A DNA stretch of 7,176 nt, from assembly GCA_043817345.1 (NCBI GenBank), contig JBDRGZ010000005.1, positions 1 through 7,176 on the forward strand. The letters run 5' to 3'. The DNA is from CAYSXS01 sp043817345 (GTDB lineage: Bacteria; Patescibacteriota; Patescibacteriia; UBA2196). Within the stretch, counting starts at the first letter, position 1; the number at the start of each line of letters is the position of its first letter. Position numbers and translations under genes: made by a program. The notes under the pieces were generated by a model. That model searched no databases, had not been told where the DNA came from, and worked only from the letters and a program-made list of their open reading frames with translations. Below are positions 1 to 6,085 of the stretch, piece after piece.

Positions 1-1
1 T

Positions 2-727
2 ACTTTAAATTCAGAGATTAATAACTTTAAAATTGAAACAGAAGAACAAACATCTGAGGAAGGTGATAAAATTATTTTAGAAGATGCAGAAGGTTTGGAA
101 GTACAAAGTATTGAATTGGTCCCTGAAAGGGAAACTATTCAAGTTGTTGAAAAGAGGTTTGAATCTATTGGTCCTGTGATTGGTGAGGAATTAAAGAACA
201 AAGCGATATGGGCAATTGGTTTAGCTTTGATTATAATTATTGCTTTTATAGCATTTGCATTTAGACAAGTATCTAAACCAGTAGCTTCGTGGAAATATGG
301 TATTGGAGCCATTATTGCTTTGGCACATGATATTATTATTGTAGTCGGTGCATTTTCTGTTTTAAATCATTTCTTCTTAGGATTTGAAGTAGATATATTG
401 TTTGTCACAGCCTTACTTACAATTCTCGGTTATTCAGTTAACGATACTATTGTTGTATATGATCGTACCCGTGAGAATTTGATATATAATCCACAAAGTA
501 CTTTTGAAGAGACAATTAATAAATCAGTTAATGATACTATTACTCGTTCTGTTAATACTAGTTTAACAACTTTGTTAGTTCTACTTTCATTATATTTCCT
601 AGGCGGTACAACTATTCAGAATTTTGTATTAGCATTAATTTGCGGTACTTTAATTGGTGCATATTCTTCAATCTTTATTGCCTCTCCCTTATTGGTTGTC
701 TGGCAAAAAATGAGTAGAAAAAAATAG
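2..727 (+). CDS. secF: SecF, protein translocase subunit (5'-truncated)
   Basis: SecF is an inner-membrane subunit that works with SecD and SecYEG, using the proton gradient to help pull exported proteins across the membrane. The frame is open from base 2 with no start, so the N-terminus lies outside the window; 241 residues are visible, against roughly 300 for a full SecF. After an acidic stretch comes the family signature ESIGPVIGEEL at the end of the first extracytoplasmic domain. Five hydrophobic segments follow, including one with GAIIALAHD and one carrying the strongly conserved GYSVNDTIVVYDRTREN. The protein ends SRKK and stops at TAG. A TTG at 95 could be mistaken for a start, but the coding frame continues upstream of it. 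The next gene begins on the base after the stop, which suggests translational coupling. The acidic segment just before the signature (about visible residues 12-31) may be a lineage-specific loop. Identification is very secure. Confidence 0.96.
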   Translation, partial: TLNSEINNFKIETEEQTSEEGDKIILEDAEGLEVQSIELVPERETIQVVEKRFESIGPVIGEELKNKAIWAIGLALIIIIAFIAFAFRQVSKPVASWKYGIGAIIALAHDIIIVVGAFSVLNHFFLGFEVDILFVTALLTILGYSVNDTIVVYDRTRENLIYNPQSTFEETINKSVNDTITRSVNTSLTTLLVLLSLYFLGGTTIQNFVLALICGTLIGAYSSIFIASPLLVVWQKMSRKK

Positions 728-1180
728 ATGTATATTAAAGTTGATAAATCAAAAAAAAGATTACAGCTGATTGATAAAGAATCAGTTGTTTTTGATTTTC
801 CTTGTGCAACAGGTAAAAATGAAGGCAAGAAAGAAAAAGAAAAAGATTTAAAAACCCCTGAAGGATAATACAAAGTAGTTGTTAAAAACCCGGAAAGTAA
901 ATATTATCTTTCTCTTGGTTTGAATTATCCAAATATTAAAGATGCACAAGATGAATTTAAAAAAGGAATAATATCTGAAAAAACTAGAGATGAAATTATA
1001 CAAGCAAATAAAGAAGGTGGAATAATTCCTTGGGACACAAAAATGGGAGGGGAGATATATGTTCATGGTAACTTGGATAATGGTAAAAACGATACTCTTG
1101 GCTGTGTTAAAATATCTGATAAAGATATGCAAAAACTGTATAATAGGGTTGAAATAGGGATAAAAGTAATAATAAAATAG
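728..1180 (+). pseudogene. L,D-transpeptidase (YkuD family) with an in-frame TAA
   Basis: L,D-transpeptidases of the YkuD fold use a cysteine to form or remodel peptidoglycan cross-links, or to attach molecules to peptidoglycan. Read from ATG 728 through the TAA at 866-868, the frame gives a complete domain of about 150 positions. It has VDKSKKRLQLID at the start, the family motif TPEG-x-Y at 43-48, LNYPN at 65-69, PWDT at 101-104, the catalytic-region HG at 113-114 and LGC with Cys126. The TAA sits exactly at the variable x of TPEG-x-Y. No other stop or frameshift disturbs the frame, so only one base separates it from an intact gene (for example GAA, CAA or AAA). The 5' piece alone is 46 residues and lacks the active site; the 3' piece could restart only at a weak TTG (920). 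There is no signal peptide. Alternatives are a recent nonsense mutation, a sequencing error or readthrough. Family assignment is firm; functional status is uncertain. Confidence 0.85.
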
Positions 1181-1183
1181 TAT

Positions 1184-1212
1184 TTGACACTATTTGCTAA
1201 ATCTGATATACT
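1184..1212 (+). promoter_or_regulatory. Sigma-70-type promoter for the 1286 regulator gene
   Basis: The -35 box is a perfect TTGACA at 1184-1189. After a 17-bp spacer comes TATACT at 1207-1212 (5 of 6 matches to TATAAT), preceded by TG one base upstream (1204-1205), an extended -10. Transcription would start near 1219, giving a leader of about 65 bases before ATG 1286. It lies immediately after the transpeptidase stop, so the regulator gene can be transcribed separately from the secF side. This is the best promoter match in the window. Confidence 0.85.
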
Positions 1213-1237
1213 AAGAGCATACAACAAAACTTCAAAT

Positions 1238-1263
1238 ATATTTAGCTAACTTTAGCTAAATAT
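1238..1263. promoter_or_regulatory. Perfect 12-bp inverted repeat in the leader (operator or hairpin)
   Basis: The arms ATATTTAGCTAA (1238-1249) and TTAGCTAAATAT (1252-1263) are exact reverse complements separated by CT. Within them TTTAGCTAA recurs at 1241 and 1251, a spacing of 10 bp or about one helical turn; TTTAGCTAAA at 1251-1260 is itself palindromic. The element lies about 20-45 bases downstream of the predicted transcription start and 22 bases before ATG 1286. It could be an operator for a dimeric repressor, including autoregulation by the downstream gene, or an 11-bp RNA hairpin with a 4-base loop. No T-run follows, so it is not a standard terminator. The symmetry is observed; the function is inferred. 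Confidence 0.6.
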
Positions 1264-1285
1264 TTTAAAGCTACATATTAAATTT

Positions 1286-2407
1286 ATGTCAGAAATTTTA
1301 GATAAAGTGATTTCTTCTCAGCAAGAATCGGAAAAAAGCAATATTTCAATGTCTGAAACAGTAAATACACTGTTATCTTTAATTCGTGCCCGTGAAGCTG
1401 AAATTCTACGTTTACGTTTTGGTTTGTTTGATGAAAAGAAGCATACTTTGGAAGAAATTGGTAAACGTATGAGTTTGACTCGTGAAAGAGTTAGACAATT
1501 AGAAAAAATCGCTAAAGAAAATATTCGTGCTCATAAAAATTTTGATGGAATAATTTCTCCAGCCAGAAAAGCTGTAACTTCTGTTTTACACGAACATGGT
1601 GGTTTAGCTAGTAAAAGCAAAATTGCTGATGTTTTAATTTTAGATGAAGAAATTAAGAATTATCAAAAAGCTTTGGAATTTATCGTAGATAATTTTATTG
1701 ATGAAGTTAAACTTGTTGATAGTGACCTTTTTGAAAGGGGTTGGTATATTCATGAAGACTATTTAGATCTAGCTTCTGATGTAATTAATGAAATTAAAAG
1801 ATTAATTTCTGAAAGAGGTAAATTAATTCATGAAGATGAACTAGTTAAAGAATTTGAAAAATCTGAATATTATATTAATAAAACAGATAGGTTTGCTGGT
1901 TTTTTGGGTAAGAATGAAAATGATTTAAAAAAAATTCTTAATGCATATTTAGATTTATCTTTAGATTTAGGTAGCACCCCTTTTGAACAATGGGGAATGA
2001 ATGATTGGAGAAGCATTAATCCAAAAAGAATTAATGATAAAATATATTTAGTTTTAGATTGGTATGGTAAACCAATGCATTTTAGAGAAATTGCTGGAAA
2101 GATTAATGAAGCTAAATTTGATCATAAAGTAGCTCATCCTGCTACAATCCATAATGATTTAATTGCAGATTCTAGATTTGTATTAATTGGGCGTGGTGTT
2201 TATGCCCTAAAAGAATGGGGATATAAAGCAGGAGTAGTTGCAGATATTATTGAAGATATTTTAAAGAAAGCAGGAACAGTTTTAAGTAAAGATGAGATTA
2301 TTGAAAAGGTATTAGAACAACGTGACGTTAAATCTAATACCGTGATTTTATCTTTGAATAAAAATGAGAGATTTGTTAAAGAAGGTAATAAGTATGGGTT
2401 GAAATAA
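1286..2407 (+). CDS. Sigma-70 region 4 / HARE-type winged-helix DNA-binding protein
   Basis: This is a 373-residue predicted transcription regulator. Residues about 27-84 match sigma-70 region 4, with LRLRFGL and a helix-turn-helix TLEEIGKRMSLTRERVRQLE (54-73), the part of sigma factors that reads the -35 box. Sigma region 2, which binds core polymerase and opens the -10 box, is absent, so it is not a complete sigma factor. Residues about 248-313 resemble a HARE-HTH domain, the winged helix also found in the RNA polymerase delta subunit: PMHFREIAGKI, then ATIHNDLIADSRFVLIGRGVYAL. Residues about 316-373 repeat this pattern (LSKDEIIEKVL, ending NERFVKEGNKYGL), and 92-155 and 161-245 look like more divergent copies. 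ATG 1286 follows a strong promoter; no Shine-Dalgarno sequence is visible. Likely cytoplasmic and DNA- or polymerase-bound; its targets are unknown. The region 4 and third-module assignments are firm; the extra modules are inferred from pattern. Confidence 0.87.
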   Translation: MSEILDKVISSQQESEKSNISMSETVNTLLSLIRAREAEILRLRFGLFDEKKHTLEEIGKRMSLTRERVRQLEKIAKENIRAHKNFDGIISPARKAVTSVLHEHGGLASKSKIADVLILDEEIKNYQKALEFIVDNFIDEVKLVDSDLFERGWYIHEDYLDLASDVINEIKRLISERGKLIHEDELVKEFEKSEYYINKTDRFAGFLGKNENDLKKILNAYLDLSLDLGSTPFEQWGMNDWRSINPKRINDKIYLVLDWYGKPMHFREIAGKINEAKFDHKVAHPATIHNDLIADSRFVLIGRGVYALKEWGYKAGVVADIIEDILKKAGTVLSKDEIIEKVLEQRDVKSNTVILSLNKNERFVKEGNKYGLK

Positions 2408-2434
2408 TTAATTTTAAATATATTGTTGATATAT

Positions 2435-2461
2435 AAGCGGGGTATTTAAGCCCTTCTTTTT
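2435..2461 (+). terminator. Weak intrinsic terminator after the regulator gene
   Basis: AAGCGGGG (2435-2442) can pair with CCCTTCTT (2451-2458) around an 8-base loop, with one C/T mismatch and one G-T wobble, and a T-run (2457-2461) follows. It lies 28 bases after the stop of the 1286 gene and before a separate promoter, as expected for a terminator. The stem is imperfect, so read-through into the next operon is possible. Confidence 0.5.
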
Positions 2462-2486
2462 GTTTACATAATATGTGTGATATAAT
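2460..2486 (+). promoter_or_regulatory. Extended -10 promoter for the 2504-3906 operon
   Basis: A perfect TATAAT (2481-2486) is preceded by TG one base upstream (2478-2479), an extended -10. The -35 region is poor: TTGTTT at 2460-2465 gives a 15-bp spacer, and TTTACA at 2463-2468 only 12 bp. Extended -10 promoters tolerate a weak -35. Initiation would fall near 2493, leaving only about 11 bases before ATG 2504. The -35 region overlaps the T-run of the preceding hairpin. Confidence 0.65.
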
Positions 2487-2503
2487 TAAAGCAAATAAAT
2501 AAT

Positions 2504-3901
2504 ATGGATATATTTAGTTTCATTAATTTGAGACCCCTGTTAGAATTAGGAGAACACAACATCTTCTATATCTTTTGGTTTTTCTTTAAATATGGTGGGT
2601 GGGTTTTTCTTTTGTATGCTACTTGGCACGAATTAATTAAAGAGCTTTGGCTGGATTGGAGATTTAGTAAATATGCAGCCACAGTTAAATGGGTATATTT
2701 AGCTATTGATGTGCCTAAAGAAAATGAACAGTCTCCCAAAGCTGTTGAACAGATTTTTAATCAGATCTGGGGATATAAATCAGGAGCAAACATGTATGAA
2801 AAATGGTGGAAGGGCATGTTTTTACAATCAATGAGTTTGGAAATAGTTTCTATTGAAGGATATGTCCAATATATAATTCGTACACCAAAGATTTTTAAAG
2901 ATTTAATTGAGTCAGCTTTTTATGCTCAATACCCAGAAGCAGATATCACACCAATTGAAGATTACACTGAAGAATTTACACCAGATAACTTTAGAGAAAA
3001 AGGATATAAGATGTGGGGGACTCAGTTTGAATTAGTTAATAGTGAATATTATCCAATTCGTACCTATCCGTTATTTGAACATTCTATTAGTCAGAAGATC
3101 ATAGATCCCTTATCAGCCATGATTGAGATGATGAGTAATTTAGGGAGAGGAGAGATGTTGTGGTATCAAATAGTTATTAGAGCTACAGATGATACGTGGA
3201 AAAAAGATTCAGATGAATTAGTTAAAAATTTAATTGGTACTGAAGTTCAAAAAAGTAAGCCCTGGTTTGATAGAATGCTAGAAAAAGTATATGTTACTTT
3301 TGGTTTTATGTTTCCAGGTTTTAAACCTGATAAACCTAAAGAATCTGAATTTCCTTCAAAAGTACTATACATGTCTAAAGGTGAGTTAGAAACAGCCCAT
3401 GCCATAGAAGTTAAATCATCTAAAACTGGTTTTAAAACAAAGATGCGTATGTTGTATTTTGGCAAAAAAGAAGTTTTTTCTAAGCCTCGTGGTGTATCTC
3501 CTTTTGTAGGTGCTTTAAGACAATATGCAGCTAATAATTTAAATGGGTTTAAACCTGCAGGTAAGATGACAACCAAAGCTGACTATCTAAGGGCTGAACA
3601 AAGAACGTACAAGAAACAAAGAAAGATTTTAAAACAATACAAGTCAAGAAGCTTATCTGAGGGTGTAAAAGAGGATGGTTATCTTTTAAATGTAGAAGAA
3701 CTAGCTTCGCTTTATCATTTCCCATCAATAGAAGTTTCTACTACAGCTGTTAGAACCGTAGATAGTAAGAAAGCTCCAGCTCCAATGTCTGTGCCAATCC
3801 AAGAAGAGTTAGAAGAGGTTATTGAACCTGACAACAATGAAAAAGTTGTTAAAGATCCAGAAAGTGTAAGAGTGGGACCACCACCTAATTTACCAATGTA
3901 A
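2504..3901 (+). CDS. Single-pass membrane protein paired with a TraG/HerA-like ATPase
   Basis: This 465-residue protein is of unknown biochemical function. A hydrophobic aromatic segment at about residues 20-40 is the only clear membrane span; the long remainder is soluble, probably cytoplasmic, where it could meet the ATPase encoded next. The soluble part has a well-structured composition to about residue 340. A basic, coiled-coil-like stretch (RAEQRTYKKQRKILKQYKSR) follows, then LNVEELASLYHFP at about 395-407, then a Pro/Glu-rich tail. The motif resembles the EELA-x-L-x-H-x-P motif I associate with proteins linked to conjugation-type ATPases. The two genes are 4 bases apart and surely cotranscribed. 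I recall this protein upstream of such ATPases in Patescibacteria genomes, but the family name could not be checked. A likely role is membrane anchor or partner of the motor. No Shine-Dalgarno sequence precedes the ATG. Confidence 0.82.
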   Translation: MDIFSFINLRPLLELGEHNIFYIFWFFFKYGGWVFLLYATWHELIKELWLDWRFSKYAATVKWVYLAIDVPKENEQSPKAVEQIFNQIWGYKSGANMYEKWWKGMFLQSMSLEIVSIEGYVQYIIRTPKIFKDLIESAFYAQYPEADITPIEDYTEEFTPDNFREKGYKMWGTQFELVNSEYYPIRTYPLFEHSISQKIIDPLSAMIEMMSNLGRGEMLWYQIVIRATDDTWKKDSDELVKNLIGTEVQKSKPWFDRMLEKVYVTFGFMFPGFKPDKPKESEFPSKVLYMSKGELETAHAIEVKSSKTGFKTKMRMLYFGKKEVFSKPRGVSPFVGALRQYAANNLNGFKPAGKMTTKADYLRAEQRTYKKQRKILKQYKSRSLSEGVKEDGYLLNVEELASLYHFPSIEVSTTAVRTVDSKKAPAPMSVPIQEELEEVIEPDNNEKVVKDPESVRVGPPPNLPM

Positions 3902-3905
3902 AAAT

Positions 3906-5798
3906 ATGCCTGAAGACCAAATTAAAGACAATTTAGTAACATACTTTGCCAAAACAAACTATCGTAACAAGATGCAGAAGTTTGGTATTCGACAAATTGA
4001 CCGTCGTAGACATTTCTACATCCTTGGTAAAACTGGTTCTGGTAAAACAACCTTAATGGCTAATATGGCATTACAAGATATTGAAAATGGCAATGGTTTG
4101 GCTGTGGTTGATCCTCATGGAGATGTATTAGATTCATTACTTGATTTCATACCATCTAATAGAGTAAACGATGTAATATATGTTAATCCAGTAGATGCTG
4201 AATATCCAATAGCTTTTAATGTATCAGAAAATGTTCAAGATGAACAAAAGCATTTAGTTGCTTCTGGTTTAATGAGCGTATTTAAAAAGATATGGGCAAA
4301 TATGTGGTCAGCTAGGATGGAACACATAATGCGCAACTGTATTTTAGCCCTATTAGAAGTTCCTGGTAACACATTATTAGGGATAATGAGATTATTAGTA
4401 GATAAGAATTTTCGTAAGAAAATTATTGATAATGTATCAGATCCTGTTGTTAAAAGTTTCTGGGTAGATGAATATGCTAACTGGAATGACAGGTTTAGAG
4501 TAGAGGCTATCCAGCCGATTCAAAATAAAGTAGGACAGTTTCTTTCTTCTGCTATTATCCGTAATTTGGTTGGTCAACCAAAATCAACTTTAGATTTAAG
4601 AAAGATAATGGATAATAGACAGATACTATTAATGGATCTTTCTAAAGGTAGATTAGGTGAAGATAATTCTAACCTGTTAGGAGCTATGTTAATTACTAAA
4701 TTATGGCTAGCAGCCATGTCTAGGGTAGATACTCCTGAAGAAGAAAGAAAAGATTTCTTTTTACATGTTGATGAGTTTCAGAATTTTGCTACAGAATCTT
4801 TTGCAGACATATTATCTGAAGCTAGAAAATATCGTCTTAATCTAACTGTTGCTCATCAATATATTGCACAGTTAGTTATACCAGACTCACATGCTGTGAA
4901 AGATGCAGTATTTGGTAATGTGGGTACAATTTGTTGCTTTAGAATGGGAGCAGCTGATGCTAGAGATTTAATTAAAGAATTTGAACCCTTATTTACTGAA
5001 GAAAATTTAGTAAATATTGGGAAACATGAAGTTGTTTTAAAATTAATGATTGATGGAATGGCTTCAGAACCATTTACAGCTTTAACTTTACCTCCTTTGT
5101 CAACGGGCAAGAAGAATAATAACAAAGAAAAGGTGATTAAAGTATCTAGAGAAAGATATGCTCGCCCCAAAGAAGAAGTTGAAGAAAAGATTATGCGTTG
5201 GTCGGGTCTAGAAGAAACAATGAAGGAAGCTGGTAGAGTAGTTAGTTCGTCCGAGGCTAGTGAAGATATGTTTAGACCAGGTGTTAAAGATAGAGATGTT
5301 TCTTTTGTTAAACAGACTCAGGAAGACGATAAAGAAAAATATGATGCTTTTTGTGATAGTTGTGGGGCCGAGACGCAGATTAACTTTATTCCTGATTTAT
5401 CAAAAGCAATCTTTTGCAAAGATTGTTTAAAAGAATTCCGTAGAGGAGCAATTGATCCACTTAAATTAAAATCTAAAAATGAACATTTAAAGAAATTAAA
5501 AGAAGAGAAAAAAGTTGAAGTTAAAAAACCAGTTGTAAAAGACGTTATTGTAAAAGAGGAACCAAAACCAGAAATGTTACCTCCTACTAGAAGTCGTCGG
5601 ACAGAACCAGAGAGAATAGTCAAAACTACTGGAAGAGCTAGAGTTAATCTCTTAATAGATAAAAAAGAAACAAAAGAGCCTGAAGTTAAAAAAGATGGTG
5701 CAGGGTTAAGTTTAGATACTTTAAAAGATGACAATAAGGCAGTTTCTTTTGGTAACAAGGGAAGGAGGGTCTCTCCTGGTCAGAAAGTAGGCCTTTAA
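3906..5798 (+). CDS. TraG/VirD4/HerA-like DNA-translocating ATPase with C-terminal zinc ribbon
   Basis: This is a 630-residue P-loop ATPase of the HerA/TraG class, hexameric motors that pump DNA or couple substrates to secretion channels. Walker A is GKTGSGKT at 41-48. LVNIGKHEVV and ILLMDLSKGRLGEDNSNLLG (about 241-260) are typical of the type IV coupling-protein/HerA core. Walker B is FFLHVDEFQNF with Asp289-Glu290, and AHQ at 316-318 is a conserved sensor-type motif. The core ends near residue 400. It has no membrane span, unlike classical VirD4, and the adjacent upstream gene may supply the anchor. The C-terminal part carries CDSC (483-486) and CKDC (504-507), a four-cysteine zinc ribbon, then a Lys/Glu/Pro-rich, probably disordered tail of about 120 residues. 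ATG 3906 lies 4 bases after the upstream stop. Candidate roles are DNA transfer, DNA uptake or chromosome handling; no relaxase or pilus gene is visible here. Class is secure, function inferred. Confidence 0.9.
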   Translation: MPEDQIKDNLVTYFAKTNYRNKMQKFGIRQIDRRRHFYILGKTGSGKTTLMANMALQDIENGNGLAVVDPHGDVLDSLLDFIPSNRVNDVIYVNPVDAEYPIAFNVSENVQDEQKHLVASGLMSVFKKIWANMWSARMEHIMRNCILALLEVPGNTLLGIMRLLVDKNFRKKIIDNVSDPVVKSFWVDEYANWNDRFRVEAIQPIQNKVGQFLSSAIIRNLVGQPKSTLDLRKIMDNRQILLMDLSKGRLGEDNSNLLGAMLITKLWLAAMSRVDTPEEERKDFFLHVDEFQNFATESFADILSEARKYRLNLTVAHQYIAQLVIPDSHAVKDAVFGNVGTICCFRMGAADARDLIKEFEPLFTEENLVNIGKHEVVLKLMIDGMASEPFTALTLPPLSTGKKNNNKEKVIKVSRERYARPKEEVEEKIMRWSGLEETMKEAGRVVSSSEASEDMFRPGVKDRDVSFVKQTQEDDKEKYDAFCDSCGAETQINFIPDLSKAIFCKDCLKEFRRGAIDPLKLKSKNEHLKKLKEEKKVEVKKPVVKDVIVKEEPKPEMLPPTRSRRTEPERIVKTTGRARVNLLIDKKETKEPEVKKDGAGLSLDTLKDDNKAVSFGNKGRRVSPGQKVGL

Positions 5799-5816
5799 TC
5801 TATTTTAGTTAATATT

Positions 5817-5841
5817 AGCCTGTTTTAAACAGGCTTTTTTT
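5817..5841 (+). terminator. Strong intrinsic terminator after the ATPase gene
   Basis: AGCCTGT (5817-5823) pairs perfectly with ACAGGCT (5829-5835) around the loop TTTAA, and seven T residues (5835-5841) follow. It begins 18 bases after the ATPase stop. This is a textbook rho-independent terminator that closes the 2504-3906 operon, so the PBP2 gene downstream probably needs its own promoter. Confidence 0.93.
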
Positions 5842-5892
5842 ATTTGTTTATTTTTGCTAAGATGTTTATGTATTCCTTTATTATCACTTTCT

Positions 5893-5980
5893 ATTTCTGT
5901 CATCCTGAACTTGGTTCAGGATAAAACAAACAAGCTGGAAAGTACATTAAATCCCGAAATAAATTCGGGATGACAGGAAT
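5893..5980. repeat. Palindromic repeat pair with TGTCATCC/GGATGACA ends
   Basis: Two copies of a 26-base hairpin unit lie in opposite orientation at 5897-5922 and 5951-5976; 21 of 26 positions agree after reversing one. Each unit folds on itself: ATCCTGAAC with GTTCAGGAT (loop TTG), and ATCCCGAA with TTCGGGAT. The outer ends also match each other: ATTTCTGTCATCC (5893-5905) against GGATGACAGGAAT (5968-5980), 12 of 13. A 28-base AT-rich spacer separates the units. The organisation resembles a small non-autonomous element of the MITE or REP/BIME kind. TGTCATCC-type palindromes are known in intergenic regions of many bacteria. No coding capacity is present. Confidence 0.8.
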
Positions 5981-6040
5981 ATAAATTTAGATTAATTTTG
6001 GAATACGGTTCAATGAATTAAACAAATTAAGTTTTCCGAG

Positions 6041-6074
6041 ATCCTTTCCCGAGCACTCGGGACTCAGGATGACA
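6041..6074. repeat. Third palindromic unit ending in GGATGACA, in the PBP2 leader
   Basis: An inner stem TCCCGAG (6047-6053) / CTCGGGA (6056-6062) is nested within ATCCT (6041-6045) / AGGAT (6066-6070). The right end TCAGGATGACA (6064-6074) is the exact reverse complement of TGTCATCCTGA at 5898-5908, so it belongs to the same repeat type with a different core. It ends 11 bases before ATG 6086 and may fold in the PBP2 mRNA leader. The stretch between this unit and the first pair (5981-6040) is AT-rich with no recognisable feature. Confidence 0.75.
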
Positions 6075-6085
6075 TTTATTTTAAT

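Noticed and set aside
866..868. Evidence for an altered genetic code
   Set aside because: The single TAA is not paralleled in other genes, and TAA serves as the normal stop at 2405 and 5796. TGA recoding is also not seen.
616..1132. Antisense reading frames opposite the end of secF and the transpeptidase
   Set aside because: They overlap recognisable coding sequence on the + strand, and their translations are low-complexity Phe/Ser/Ile-rich, as expected for the complement of AT-rich genes.
920..1180. A separate 86-residue gene starting at TTG 920
   Set aside because: It begins in the middle of a YkuD domain, with the preceding conserved part in the same frame just upstream; it is the 3' part of the interrupted gene.
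1286..2407. Complete alternative sigma factor
   Set aside because: Only region 4 is present; no region 2 or 3 precedes it, because the helix-turn-helix is near the N-terminus.
3247..5758. Antisense frames within the membrane protein and ATPase genes
   Set aside because: They are shadows of well-supported genes; no start signals or family motifs are seen.
5854..5884. Possible PBP2 promoter, TTGCTA and TATTAT
   Set aside because: The spacer is 19 bp and both boxes are imperfect. In such AT-rich DNA it is not distinguishable from chance, so no promoter was called for PBP2.
5998..6026. Possible promoter beginning with TTGGAA, between the repeats
   Set aside because: No acceptable -10 box lies 16-18 bp downstream.
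5893..6074. CRISPR array
   Set aside because: Units are inverted rather than direct repeats, only two or three copies exist, and spacing is irregular; no cas genes are present.
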